A stretch of DNA of 64,000 nucleotides from Nostoc sp. NMS8 (lineage in GTDB: Bacteria > Cyanobacteriota > Cyanobacteriia > Cyanobacteriales > Nostocaceae): assembly GCF_017115045.1 (NCBI RefSeq), contig NZ_JABXKK010000066.1, forward strand, positions 62,001 to 126,000, written 5' to 3'. The notes under the pieces were generated by a model. That model was not told the DNA's origin. It worked only from the letters and a program-made list of their open reading frames with translations, and made no database searches. Below are positions 45,133 through 55,153 of the stretch, in pieces; the stretch's first letter is position 1, and the number at the start of each line of letters is the position of its first letter. The position numbers and the translations under genes are program-made.

Positions 45133-46677
45133 ATGCCTCTGTCACGCATAGTAACGCTGATTGTCGGTCTAATCGTCATTTTGGGGCTAGCCCTATGGCT
45201 AATTGATTCCCTATCACGCCTCTATTGGCAATTATCCTATTCACCGTTGCTAGGCAATTTGCTGCTGTTGCTGCTGATTCTCCTTATTGGAGCCTTGGTT
45301 GCGGCTTTTGTCTATTATGTATTGGTAATTAGAACTGGAGAAAAGCGATCGCGGCGCAACCCGAAGCGAGTAACTGCGGCACAAATTCCGGCTGCTAAAT
45401 CTGATGCTGCTTCTACAACTCTCCAGGCTGTGCGGCAACAGGTAGGGCAAATTCAAGATGAAGTAGCACGCCAAGCTTTATTAAGTCGATCGCGAGAGAT
45501 TGAAGCCAACCTAGCGCGGGGTGAAATTCAAGTAGTGGTATTTGGTACGGGGAGTGCTGGCAAAACTTCCCTAGTTAATGCGATTATGGGACGCATGGTT
45601 GGCCAGGTGGATGCACCGATGGGTACAACTCAGGTTGGAGAAACCTATTGTCTGCGGTTGAAAGGATTAGAACGGAAGATTTTAATTACAGATACACCGG
45701 GGATTTTAGAAGCGGGTGTGGCGGGAACGGAACGGGAACAAATGGCACGAGAACTAGCAACAGAAGCAGATTTACTGTTGTTTGTGGTAGATAATGATTT
45801 ACGACGCTCAGAATATGAGCCGCTACGGGGGTTGGCAGAAATTGGGAAGCGATCGCTCCTAGTTCTCAACAAAACTGATTTATATACAGATGAAGATAAA
45901 GAATCCATCCTCGCGAGATTACGTCAACGGGTACGGGGATTTATTGCTACTAATGATGTAGTAGCGATCGCTGCTAATCCCCAACCTGCACAACTAGAAA
46001 CTGGCGAAACCTTCGAGCCGGAACCCGATATCGTTCCTTTGCTACGGCGCACGGCTGCTGTTTTACGCGCCGAAGGTGAAGATTTGGTGGCGGATAATAT
46101 TCTTTTACAATCTCTGCGATTGGGAGACGAGGCCCGAAAACTCATCGATGGCCAGCGCCGCCGTCAAGCGGACAAAATCGTAGAACGGTTTCAATGGATT
46201 GGCGCTGGTGTGGTATCAGTCACGCCGATACCAGTTGTAGATTTATTAGCGACAGCCGCAGTTAATGCTCAAATGGTTGTGGAAATTGGCAGAGTCTACG
46301 GCTGTGAATTGAATATGGAACGGGGACGAGAGTTAGCTCTTTCTTTAGCGAAAACTATTGCTAGTTTAGGCATTGTTAAGGGAGCAATTCAATTATTATC
46401 TACAGCTTTGCAACTTAATGTTGCCACCTTTATTATTGGTAGAGCAATTCAAGGCGTCACAGCAGCTTATTTAACGCGAATCGCCGGTAAAAGTTTCATT
46501 GAATATTTTCGTCATGACCAAGATTGGGGTGATGGTGGAATGACAGAAGTTGTACAGCGACAGTTTCAAATTAATCGCAGAGATGAATTTATTAAAGCTT
46601 TTATTCAGGAAGCGATCGCGCGGGTAGTGAAGCCGTTACAAGATAAATCTGAAGTAATTGAACACGATGAAAATTAA
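45133..46677 (+). CDS. Membrane-anchored Era-like GTPase with DUF697 domain
   Basis: 514 residues. Two N-terminal TM helices (about 5-30 and 38-65), then a GTPase with G1 GTGSAGKTS (about 139), G3 DTPG, and G4 NKTD, followed by a helical C-terminal DUF697 region (VSVTPIPVVDLLATAAVNAQMVVEIGRVYG) as in YcjF and cyanobacterial Slr1462-like proteins. Function not established; such proteins are inner-membrane GTPases of uncertain role. A second DUF697 GTPase occurs at 60501-61814. Confidence 0.85.
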   Translation: MPLSRIVTLIVGLIVILGLALWLIDSLSRLYWQLSYSPLLGNLLLLLLILLIGALVAAFVYYVLVIRTGEKRSRRNPKRVTAAQIPAAKSDAASTTLQAVRQQVGQIQDEVARQALLSRSREIEANLARGEIQVVVFGTGSAGKTSLVNAIMGRMVGQVDAPMGTTQVGETYCLRLKGLERKILITDTPGILEAGVAGTEREQMARELATEADLLLFVVDNDLRRSEYEPLRGLAEIGKRSLLVLNKTDLYTDEDKESILARLRQRVRGFIATNDVVAIAANPQPAQLETGETFEPEPDIVPLLRRTAAVLRAEGEDLVADNILLQSLRLGDEARKLIDGQRRRQADKIVERFQWIGAGVVSVTPIPVVDLLATAAVNAQMVVEIGRVYGCELNMERGRELALSLAKTIASLGIVKGAIQLLSTALQLNVATFIIGRAIQGVTAAYLTRIAGKSFIEYFRHDQDWGDGGMTEVVQRQFQINRRDEFIKAFIQEAIARVVKPLQDKSEVIEHDEN

Positions 46678-46887
46678 TTTTTCTCATTACTAAATAAATA
46701 GTAGCTCTCAAATAAAATCAAAGATATGAATTTTAATAAAATATAATATTTTGTTACGTAAGAATACTTAGCAAATTAAACTTGTATTCAAGGTATCAAA
46801 ACTCTGGTTATTTATTTCTAAAGCATTCCGGAAATAGGACGGAATGTCAGAAAAAGTAAATAAAAGAACTTACTGAGTAACCAGGTC

Positions 46888-48663
46888 ATGACCCACCACA
46901 TAATCGGTAAATTACTACAAGGGCGTTACCAAATTGTCCAAAACCTGGGTGCAGGGGTGTTTGGAGAAACATACATTGCTATAGACGTAGATTATCCAGA
47001 GAATCCCAAATGCGTTGTTAAACAGATTAAAGTTAACAGTTCGGAATCTGGCTACTTGGAGATGCTGAGGTTGCTGTTTCTGACTGAAACCCAAACCCTC
47101 AAGCTTCTGGGAAGCCATGACCAAATTCCTGAATTCATCGCCTGCTTTGAAGAAAACGAGCGATTTTACTTAGTGCAAGAGTGTATCGAAGGACATGCGC
47201 TAACTGCGGAATTGCCTGTCGATCAATATTTTGGGTGTCTGTGGAGTGAAAGCGAAGTTGTAGAATTTTTGATAGATGCCTTAGGTATTCTAGAATTTGT
47301 TCACTCTCAAGGCGTGATTCATTGCGATATCAAACCAGAAAACTTGATCAGGCGTAATAGCGATGCCTCCGGCGAGGGCAAAGCCCTACGCAAGTTAGTT
47401 ATGATTGACTTTGGCTCAATCCAGTCGATCGATTTTGGTATCGGTGCGGAATTGCCCATTTATCGAATTCCCGTCACTTCATTGGGATATATACCACCAG
47501 AGCAATTTATTGGTCAAACACAGCCCAACAGTGATATTTATGCTTTGGGTATGATTGCTATTCAGGCTTTAACTGGGCTAGAACCACTACAATTAAAAGT
47601 TGATCCTTATACTAATGAAATTTTTTGGCGTTCTCCAAACACGCCAATTAACGATTATCTAGCTGCTGTTCTTAGCCAAATGATCCGCTACAATTACCAA
47701 GACCGCTTTGAGTCTGCGGGTGAGGTACTGCGGGTACTTAAGCAAATAGTATGCGAAACTCAGCCATCAGAAATATTAGAAGCAGATTCTCAATTTCTTC
47801 TAGAAGCCGCAAAAAATCCTGCATCTGTAAAGTCATCACTATTATTCACAGGAATGAAAGTAGGATTGGCAGCTAATTCTTTGTTGATGGGATTTGGTGT
47901 ATATTCTTTAGTTAATACTGCACCTGCATACTCAGAAACAGATACTTTATATAAAGCAAAAAAAGAATATCAAGCAGGGGATTTAGAAGAAGCGATCGCA
48001 CTCGCTAAATCAATTCCCTCCCATAGCAATGTTTATCCAGAAGCGCAAGCCACAATTGAAGAATGGCAAGAGCAATGGCAAGTAGCTGCACAGCAATATG
48101 AAATAGCACAAATAGCCTTTCATGAGAGCAGATGGTCAGATGCTCTTCATGCTGCGGCTAAAGTTCCAAATATTTTATATTGGCAATCTAAAACAGATAA
48201 AATAGTTCAAAAAGCAGCTGTCAATATTGAAGTACAGACGCAAGATTTATTAGCAAAAGCTTACGAAAAAGCCGAGATAAAAGATTTTTCTGGCGCATTA
48301 CAATACCTGCGTCAAATACCTCAAGAAAGTCATGCAGGCGCTTTAGTTCAAGAAAAGTTAGCTGAGTACGATCGAAAGCGGGAGATCAGAGCAGCTTACT
48401 TTTTACAGAAAGCTTACAAAAAAGCATCTATTGGTGATTTCGATCTGGCTCTAAAATTTCTCAAAAAGATTCCTCAAGATACTCTAGTTTATGCTCAAGC
48501 TCAAGTCAAATTGAATGAGTATACTCAAAAACAACGGGTGACAGATGACAATCAAAAGGTAGCTTTTGCAAAAAGAACAAATTCATCTTTCTCTAAAAAC
48601 TCATCTACTAGAATTGAATATCTTCAGGGAGTAAATTACTTGCAAGAGGTGAATATTCGTTAG
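46888..48663 (+). CDS. Ser/Thr protein kinase with TM and repeat C-terminus
   Basis: Pkn-type Hanks kinase. Glycine loop LGAGVFGETY, ATP lysine in CVVKQI, catalytic loop IHCDIKPENL (HCD replacing the usual HRD, so a non-RD kinase), DFG and PPEQFIG. Between the catalytic loop and DFG an insert (NSDASGEGKALRK) is coded by a dispersed repeat of the genome (47360-47391). One TM helix follows (about 325-345), then a TPR-like helical repeat region (350-575) outside or inside the membrane. Promoter region about 210 bp. Confidence 0.88.
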   Translation: MTHHIIGKLLQGRYQIVQNLGAGVFGETYIAIDVDYPENPKCVVKQIKVNSSESGYLEMLRLLFLTETQTLKLLGSHDQIPEFIACFEENERFYLVQECIEGHALTAELPVDQYFGCLWSESEVVEFLIDALGILEFVHSQGVIHCDIKPENLIRRNSDASGEGKALRKLVMIDFGSIQSIDFGIGAELPIYRIPVTSLGYIPPEQFIGQTQPNSDIYALGMIAIQALTGLEPLQLKVDPYTNEIFWRSPNTPINDYLAAVLSQMIRYNYQDRFESAGEVLRVLKQIVCETQPSEILEADSQFLLEAAKNPASVKSSLLFTGMKVGLAANSLLMGFGVYSLVNTAPAYSETDTLYKAKKEYQAGDLEEAIALAKSIPSHSNVYPEAQATIEEWQEQWQVAAQQYEIAQIAFHESRWSDALHAAAKVPNILYWQSKTDKIVQKAAVNIEVQTQDLLAKAYEKAEIKDFSGALQYLRQIPQESHAGALVQEKLAEYDRKREIRAAYFLQKAYKKASIGDFDLALKFLKKIPQDTLVYAQAQVKLNEYTQKQRVTDDNQKVAFAKRTNSSFSKNSSTRIEYLQGVNYLQEVNIR

Positions 48664-48736
48664 TTACAACAATTTCTGGATAAATGGATTTGTGACATAC
48701 ATCTGTTTTGTTTTATTGAGTTTAAAAATTCTAAAT

Positions 48737-50032
48737 TTATCGAATTGGTAGCTCAATGATAAACTCTATCCCTTCACCTGGTTTAGACTCGTATGTGAGT
48801 TTACCATGATGATTATTAACCACAATTTGGTAAGCAATAGATAGGCCAAGCCCGGTTCCTTTACCGACAGGTTTGGTTGTATAAAAAGCATCAAATATTT
48901 TTGTGAAATCTGCATTGTTTATACCTGAACCATTATCGGCAACTCTTAAAATAACTTCCTCTCCAATTGCCTCAGTTTTAATTTTAATTATCCCAGGATT
49001 TTGATAAATTGTATCAATGTCTTTATTTTGATTTTTTTCTTCAATGGCATCGATCGCATTACAAATTAAATTCATAAAAACCTGATTTATTTCACCAGGA
49101 AAACACTCAATAAGTGGCAAATCTCCATATTGTTTAACTAATTGGATGGCTGGGTGATGAGCATTTCGTTTAAAGCGATGTCCGAGAATAAGTAATGTAC
49201 TTTCTAAACCTTCATGCAAATTAGCTAGTTTCTTACCAGCTTCTCTGTGGCGCGAGAAGTTATTTAGATATGACACAATTTCTGTAACGCGATTTGTACC
49301 AACTCGCATAGATTGAATAATTTTAGATAAATCATCTAACAAAAAGGTAAGATCGCTTTTTTGGATTGCGGTTTGAATTTCCTTTGGTGGATCGGGCAGA
49401 TATTTTTGATAGAGATGTAGTAAATTAACTACCTCTTGTACATACTGTTCCACAAAATTTAAGTTACCAGCTATAAAATTCATCGGATTATTCACTTCAT
49501 GGGCAATTCCTGCTGTCAGTTGTCCTAAAGCTGCTACCTTTTCTGCTTGAATCAGTTGAGTTTGAGTTTGTTGCAATTCGGCGTTTTTAGCAATTAAGGT
49601 TTTCGTCAAATTTCTCAGCTTCAGGTGATTTTCGATCCGCACTAAGACTTCTTCATGCTGAAAAGGTTTGGTAATGTAGTCTACGGCTCCCAATTGCAAA
49701 CCTTTAACTTTATCAGCGGTTTCTGATAGTGCTGTCATAAAAATAACCGGAATATCTTGGACACGAGGATTGCTTTTTAGCTGTTTACAGGTTTCAAAAC
49801 CATCTATACCTGGCATCATTACATCCAGCAAGATTAAATCAGGTAAATCATTATTTTCTAATCGCTGAAGGGCTTTCTCACCGCTCCGTGCTGCCCAAAC
49901 TTCAAAGCTAGACTGATCCAGAAAGCTGGATAAAACTTGTAAATTGGCAGGGTTATCGTCAACGATTAAAACAATTCCTCTGGAAGGAGAATAATTGATA
50001 GGATTATTTTGGTTTTCAATAATAGTTTTCAT
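48737..50032 (-). CDS. Hybrid response regulator/histidine kinase
   Basis: 431 residues. The N-terminal REC domain has the acidic pocket (VDDN), phospho-acceptor Asp in LILLDVMMPGIDG (about residue 68) and the KPF lysine. A coiled coil leads to HisKA-type dimerisation with His in GQLTAGIAHEVNNPMNFI (about 177), and HATPase ends in LRVADNGSGI and GKGTGLGLSI. Its start overlaps the stop of the upstream sensor kinase by four bases (ATGA), so the two form a coupled pair. Confidence 0.92.
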   Translation of the reverse strand: MKTIIENQNNPINYSPSRGIVLIVDDNPANLQVLSSFLDQSSFEVWAARSGEKALQRLENNDLPDLILLDVMMPGIDGFETCKQLKSNPRVQDIPVIFMTALSETADKVKGLQLGAVDYITKPFQHEEVLVRIENHLKLRNLTKTLIAKNAELQQTQTQLIQAEKVAALGQLTAGIAHEVNNPMNFIAGNLNFVEQYVQEVVNLLHLYQKYLPDPPKEIQTAIQKSDLTFLLDDLSKIIQSMRVGTNRVTEIVSYLNNFSRHREAGKKLANLHEGLESTLLILGHRFKRNAHHPAIQLVKQYGDLPLIECFPGEINQVFMNLICNAIDAIEEKNQNKDIDTIYQNPGIIKIKTEAIGEEVILRVADNGSGINNADFTKIFDAFYTTKPVGKGTGLGLSIAYQIVVNNHHGKLTYESKPGEGIEFIIELPIR

Positions 50033-52464
50033 ACTGTTTCCACCGCATATTTAGTCAAAAAACTTATGATTAAATCTTCATCAAATTGCCTTGCTAGTTG
50101 CCGTAGTTCATTAGCAAATGGTGCAAAGGTTGTGTCTGTTTCCTCAAGTTGATCGGCCCACTTGAGAATGGCATTAAAGTTCCCTTTACTGGCTAAGATA
50201 ACTAGTTCCTGTAATATTTGGGGTGAAGGAGAAGTTAATTGAGCAGATTGGCTATTTGTTGTTATTGCTTCTTGAGATTTTTCTTTATCAGGCTGAGATT
50301 GCTTGTAAATCCATACCAAATTTAAATATTGTTCTAGTTGATGCAATAATTCATCTACCTGTATAGGTTTAGTTAAAAAGGCGTTACCTCCAGCTTGCAA
50401 ACTGCGATGTTTGTCTGCTTCAAAGACACTAGCAGAAGAGACGATAATCTTAACATTTTGAATTTCTGGAGTATGACGCAGATTTTTAATTAATTCAAAC
50501 CCATCCATTTCTGGCATCAGCAAATCTGTGATGATTAAGTCTGGTTTGAGAGCGATCGCTATTTCTAAACCTTCTTTACCATTGCTGGCTTCAACTACGT
50601 TAAAACCCAGCGGTTGCAGTAAGTTTGTAATTACTGTGCGATTCTCCCAGTGATCGTCAACCATCAAGATAGTGTAGGGGCTACCCTCAAAGCCAATGAT
50701 TTGTTTCTCTGATGCAGTCATCGCAGATTGTACCCAGTCAGTCGCTTCGGGAATCTCTAACTCAAACCAGAATTTACTCCCCTGGCCGATCTGACTCTGA
50801 ACATGGATATCGCTACCCATCATCTGTATCAACTGCCGAGTAATAGCTAAACCCAGCCCAGTGCCTTCAGCTTGGCGCTTTTTCTCACCTACTTGTTCAA
50901 ATGGCAAGAAAATTTTGCTCAATTCTGCGGGAGTTATACCAATTCCCGTGTCTTCTACGGTACAGCAAAGGCGATGTTTCACTGTCTGGTCATCATTGGG
51001 AGGTTGATCGATAACTTCAATACTGAAAGTAACCTGACCTTGATCTGTAAATTTGATGGCATTTCCCAACAGATTCAATAGTATCTGACGTAATCTTTTG
51101 ACATCGACATGAATTCCTGTAGGCAAGTTGATCGCAGGTTTATAAACAAAGGAAATGCCCTTTTGTTTGGCGCGAATGTGGGATATTTCCACAATTCCTT
51201 GAAGAAAGGAGGGGAAATGCACATCATAAGGATGCAGTTCTAATTTTTTTGCTTCAATTTTAGAGAGATCCAAAATGTCATTAATTAAAGTCAGCAAATG
51301 AGAGCCGCATTGTTCAATAATATTGACGTGATATTGCTCTTGCTTAGGTAAAGCTGAAGAACGCAGTAAAATTTGGGCACAACCGAGAATGCCATTCAAA
51401 GGCGTTCGCAGTTCATGACTCATGTTGGCCAAAAATTCGCTTTTAGCATGGTTGGCTGTATCAGCCGCAGTTTTAGACTTTTTCAGTTCACCTTGTTCAA
51501 ATGCTTGCACCTGCCACAAGACGGTAATCATTGTGACAGTTAGTCCACCCACAATTAAGGCGATTAAATCGAGGAATTGCAATCGAGATTCGATATTTTG
51601 GCGGGGAATCACCAAAGCCACAGACCAATTAGCTTGTGTCAACGGCAGATAAGCTACATACTTTTGAGTGCCGTCAATTTCCATCAACTCAATTCCCTGT
51701 TGTTTGTTTACCATCTGCTGGGCGATCGCATTTAAATTGCGATCGCTTATTTTCAGCAGGCTGGGTGCAGGTTTTTCTACGGTTGACATTAACGCCGAGT
51801 TTGGATGGACAATCGCCTGTCCTTGGGAATTGAGAGCAAAAGCATAGCTGTTCGTGCCGTATTGCAGCGAGTTGACAACCTCTGCAATGTGATCGACTCT
51901 CACATTACCGTGGAAAGTTCCTATTGGTGAACTACTGCTAGCAGAATTTGACCAAATCGGGGTGGAAATGGCAATTAAAGAAATTCCTGTAGAACGGCTA
52001 ATGAAGGGATCGGAAATGTTGCTCTTTCCCGCAATTGCTTTTTGAAAGTAATCTCGATCTTGAATATTTTTATTTGATCGACCAACTTTTGTATTGGAAT
52101 ATGAACCATCTGGTGTAGCTATTTGGAACAAGAAAAATTCATTTATCCGCTTTGCTTCTGCTTTTAAATAGGGTTCTGCCACAGACCAATTTAAGGAGCG
52201 TACAGTTGAAGTATTAGCCAAGGTTTCTACCTCTACTTGGCGAACATGTAACCACTCTTCAATTTCAGCGCTTCCTCTCTGTACCTCTAAAAAAGCGCTC
52301 TGTCTCAAATCTTTGAGCGTCAGATTTCTAGCAGCTTGATAGCTGAAATAAGCAGAAATACTGACTATAAGAGTAGTACCACTAAGAATAAATCGAATCA
52401 GTAAATTTCGCGATGGATGATTTTTTTTGTCAGATGCCAATAGGCTGGAGTTTTGTTGTATCAA
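50029..52464 (-). CDS. Cache-domain hybrid histidine kinase
   Basis: 811 residues. TM1 (about 22-42), an extracytoplasmic Cache-like sensor (50-285), TM2 (about 295-315), HisKA His in FLANMSHELRTPLNGILG (about 350), HATPase (GTGLGLAITRQLIQMMG), and a REC domain with Asp in LIITDLLMPEMDG (about 648) and KPI. The C-terminal 90 residues are the common helical tail (ILQELVILASKGNFNAILKWADQLEE) seen after REC in cyanobacterial kinases. First gene of a two-gene signalling operon. Confidence 0.92.
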   Translation of the reverse strand: MIQQNSSLLASDKKNHPSRNLLIRFILSGTTLIVSISAYFSYQAARNLTLKDLRQSAFLEVQRGSAEIEEWLHVRQVEVETLANTSTVRSLNWSVAEPYLKAEAKRINEFFLFQIATPDGSYSNTKVGRSNKNIQDRDYFQKAIAGKSNISDPFISRSTGISLIAISTPIWSNSASSSSPIGTFHGNVRVDHIAEVVNSLQYGTNSYAFALNSQGQAIVHPNSALMSTVEKPAPSLLKISDRNLNAIAQQMVNKQQGIELMEIDGTQKYVAYLPLTQANWSVALVIPRQNIESRLQFLDLIALIVGGLTVTMITVLWQVQAFEQGELKKSKTAADTANHAKSEFLANMSHELRTPLNGILGCAQILLRSSALPKQEQYHVNIIEQCGSHLLTLINDILDLSKIEAKKLELHPYDVHFPSFLQGIVEISHIRAKQKGISFVYKPAINLPTGIHVDVKRLRQILLNLLGNAIKFTDQGQVTFSIEVIDQPPNDDQTVKHRLCCTVEDTGIGITPAELSKIFLPFEQVGEKKRQAEGTGLGLAITRQLIQMMGSDIHVQSQIGQGSKFWFELEIPEATDWVQSAMTASEKQIIGFEGSPYTILMVDDHWENRTVITNLLQPLGFNVVEASNGKEGLEIAIALKPDLIITDLLMPEMDGFELIKNLRHTPEIQNVKIIVSSASVFEADKHRSLQAGGNAFLTKPIQVDELLHQLEQYLNLVWIYKQSQPDKEKSQEAITTNSQSAQLTSPSPQILQELVILASKGNFNAILKWADQLEETDTTFAPFANELRQLARQFDEDLIISFLTKYAVETV

Positions 52465-52669
52465 AGGTTAGCTCCTTAACCACATAGTTCGGTAAGAAAA
52501 AATTCTAGGTTATCTTTATATTTCCCCAGAAATTACCGATGCTCACAGCTTTTGGTAAAATAAAGAAGAAATTTATAGTAATGGCACGATTATAAGTTTT
52601 TATATCAAAAGATGCTTTCAAATAAACTAAAATTCCAATTATTGCTTCTAATTACGAATTGTTAAGCTG

Positions 52670-52773
52670 CTATAGCAATCCTATTTGATTTGTGAAAATC
52701 ACAAGACTCAGATCCCGACTTCTCGTAGAAGTCGGGGATTTCGTTGTTCACGAATGATTTAGGATTGTTATAG
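52670..52773. mobile_element. Small palindromic element, CTATAGCAATCC family
   Basis: CTATAGCAATCCTATTTG at the left is inverted at the right end with a few mismatches; in the middle is CCCGACTTC / GAAGTCGGG. It is the most complete of three copies (see 17771-17867 and 29682-29745). The remainder of the 374-bp gap between kinases holds nothing recognisable. Confidence 0.6.
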
Positions 52774-52838
52774 TACAGCGTAAATAGACCACCCATTTAA
52801 AATGAATAAAACACTTACGCTATATTCATTTTTAATTT

Positions 52839-54971
52839 TTAATTCCCTTGCGGTGGATTGGTGGAATTAGGAAATGGCAGAACTGGCACAATTACAGGCT
52901 TAGGCTTTGATATTTCGCCTTGTAGTTGAATTTGGGCTTGATTGCGGCCGTCTATTGCTTGTTGGTAATTAGATTTGTATTTTATTGCTTGATCGTAAGA
53001 CGCGATCGCATCTTTAAACCGTTTCAAATTTAATAAAGCATTGCCTCTGCTATACCAGCTTTCGGAATGATCTGGTTTATAACGAACTGCCTTATTATAA
53101 GATGCGATCGCATCTTCGTATTTCTGCAAAATGTATTGTGAATTTCCTAGATTATACCAGAGTTGATAGTCCTTTTGCTTAATCGTTGCTGCTTTAGTGT
53201 AAGATTTTATTGCTTCTTCATAACGTTGGTTTTTATGCAGCGACCAGCCCAAATTATACCATGCTTGATAGTTTCTGGGATTGGATTTAATTACTTGATT
53301 AAAAGATTCAATTGCTTCTGGGTAACGTTGTAGATTTAACAGTATATTACCTCTCGAAAGCCAAGCTTGATAATAATTTGGCTGGTATTGTACAGCTTTA
53401 TCATAAGCGGTGAATGCATCTTGATAGCGTTGCATTCTAACTCGATTATTCCCCAGGTTATACCAAGCTTGCTCGTAGTCTGGTTTTAGCCCAACAACTT
53501 TTTCTAAGGCTGCGATCGCTTCTTCATATCGTTTAGAATTCTGCAACGCTAATCCTTTTTTATACCAAGCTTCATAATTATCTGGTTTGAGTTCAATTGC
53601 CTTTTCATAAGACTTAATTGCTTGATCATATTGGTTTAAATTACTGAAAGCTTCACCCTTAGCATTCCAGACTTCTGAGTTGTTGCCATTTAATTCTAAG
53701 GCTTTGTCAAAAGATGCGATCGCTTCTTGATATCGTTGTAAATTTCCCAATACAAAACCCCGTCCAACCCAAGCATCTAAATAATCTGGTTTAATTTGAA
53801 TTGCTTTGTCATACGCCACTAATGCTTCTTTGTACTTTTTTAATTTATCTAGCGTTTTGGCTTGACCATTCCAGCCTTGAGGATAATCTGGTCGAATATT
53901 AACGGCTTTTTCATATACTTCTAGCGCGTCTTGATAACGTTGTAAATCAAAAAGCGTATTTCCTTGCTTAGATAATTCTATGGCATTATTTGAATTAATA
54001 TTATTCCAAATAAATATTGATGCTACTCCACCAACACAAAGCAAAAATATTGATAGTAAAATTTTCTGCAATGTACCTTTTTTCGGTTGCGGCTTGTTAA
54101 TATTTTTTGGCGGCGAAACAGGAGTTAACGCTATTGTTTGGGCAGGTGGTTTTGTTAACTCTTTCAGCGCTTGTAATGCCACCGTTGCCGAAGGATAGCG
54201 TTGCCGAAAGTCGTAGCACACCATTTTATCTAAGAATTGAGCGAATTCTGGCGTAACTGTGGCTTGATTATGCCAGATAATTTCATTAGTATCAGCATCT
54301 TTGACTATTTCTTCAGCTGATAATCCCGTGAGAGCTTGAATAGCAATTATTCCCGCAGCATAGATATCACTGCTTAATTTTGGCATCCCATGAGCTTGTT
54401 CACCAGGAATATAACCAGGTGTACCAATAGCTACAGTAGCTATAGTTTGACCTTGGGGAGTAATAACTTGAGTAGCAATTTGTTTAACTGCACCAAAATC
54501 AATTAAAATTAATTTGCCATCTGGTTGGCGTCTGAGAATATTTCGTGGATTGACATCACGGTGAATTACATTCTGTTGATGGACAAATTCTAAGATTGTC
54601 AAAAGTTCTTGTAAAAGTGAAATTACTTGCTCTTGACTGAGGGTTTTGCCTGCTGTTAATTCTTGACTCAGATCGTGACCTTCGATCAATTCCTGTACGA
54701 GATAAAATTCGGCATTCTCCTCAAAATAAGCTAAAAGTTGGGGAATGCGATCGTGAGTTCCTAATTTATAAAGAACTTGTGCTTCCGTATCAAATAAACG
54801 CCTAGCTGTTTCTAAAGTTACTGGATCGCTTGCCTGGAGTTTGAGTTTCTTAACGACACATAGAGGTGAACCCGGTAATTGAGTATCAGAAGCCACAAAA
54901 GTTTCACCAAAACCCCCACCTCCCAAGTTACTAATAATTTGGTATCTTCCTACAAGTGTGTTTCCCAGCAT
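52839..54971 (-). CDS. Ser/Thr protein kinase with ten TPR repeats
   Basis: Pkn-type kinase of 710 residues. Kinase domain (about 10-270): glycine loop LGGGGFGETF, CVVKKL lysine, catalytic IHRDVNPRNIL, DFGAVKQ. A TM helix (about 305-325) is followed by ten TPR units of 34 residues (GNTLFDLQRYQDALEVYEKA type), nearly identical in pattern, and a Pro-rich end. TPRs usually bind partner proteins. It lies within a cluster of signalling genes. The 55154-55852 gene is divergent. Confidence 0.93.
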   Translation of the reverse strand: MLGNTLVGRYQIISNLGGGGFGETFVASDTQLPGSPLCVVKKLKLQASDPVTLETARRLFDTEAQVLYKLGTHDRIPQLLAYFEENAEFYLVQELIEGHDLSQELTAGKTLSQEQVISLLQELLTILEFVHQQNVIHRDVNPRNILRRQPDGKLILIDFGAVKQIATQVITPQGQTIATVAIGTPGYIPGEQAHGMPKLSSDIYAAGIIAIQALTGLSAEEIVKDADTNEIIWHNQATVTPEFAQFLDKMVCYDFRQRYPSATVALQALKELTKPPAQTIALTPVSPPKNINKPQPKKGTLQKILLSIFLLCVGGVASIFIWNNINSNNAIELSKQGNTLFDLQRYQDALEVYEKAVNIRPDYPQGWNGQAKTLDKLKKYKEALVAYDKAIQIKPDYLDAWVGRGFVLGNLQRYQEAIASFDKALELNGNNSEVWNAKGEAFSNLNQYDQAIKSYEKAIELKPDNYEAWYKKGLALQNSKRYEEAIAALEKVVGLKPDYEQAWYNLGNNRVRMQRYQDAFTAYDKAVQYQPNYYQAWLSRGNILLNLQRYPEAIESFNQVIKSNPRNYQAWYNLGWSLHKNQRYEEAIKSYTKAATIKQKDYQLWYNLGNSQYILQKYEDAIASYNKAVRYKPDHSESWYSRGNALLNLKRFKDAIASYDQAIKYKSNYQQAIDGRNQAQIQLQGEISKPKPVIVPVLPFPNSTNPPQGN

Positions 54972-55053
54972 CTCGTTTACCTAGTTAAGTGCGATGCGAT
55001 CTGATTTCAATCTTGCCACACGTTAAGGGGGAGTGAGATCAGGGGATAAAGAG

Positions 55054-55116
55054 GACAAGGGAGACAAGGGGAAATTATGAACAAGTCTCTTCCTTGTCTA
55101 CCCTGTCTCCCTTGTC
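55054..55116. repeat. Low-complexity inverted repeat before the rhomboid-like gene
   Basis: GACAAGGGAGACA is inverted as TGTCTCCCTTGTC with about 37 nt between. It also codes the doubtful upstream extension of the next frame. Confidence 0.55.
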
Positions 55117-55153
55117 TCTTATCCATGCCCAATGCCCAATGCCCCAAATCTGT

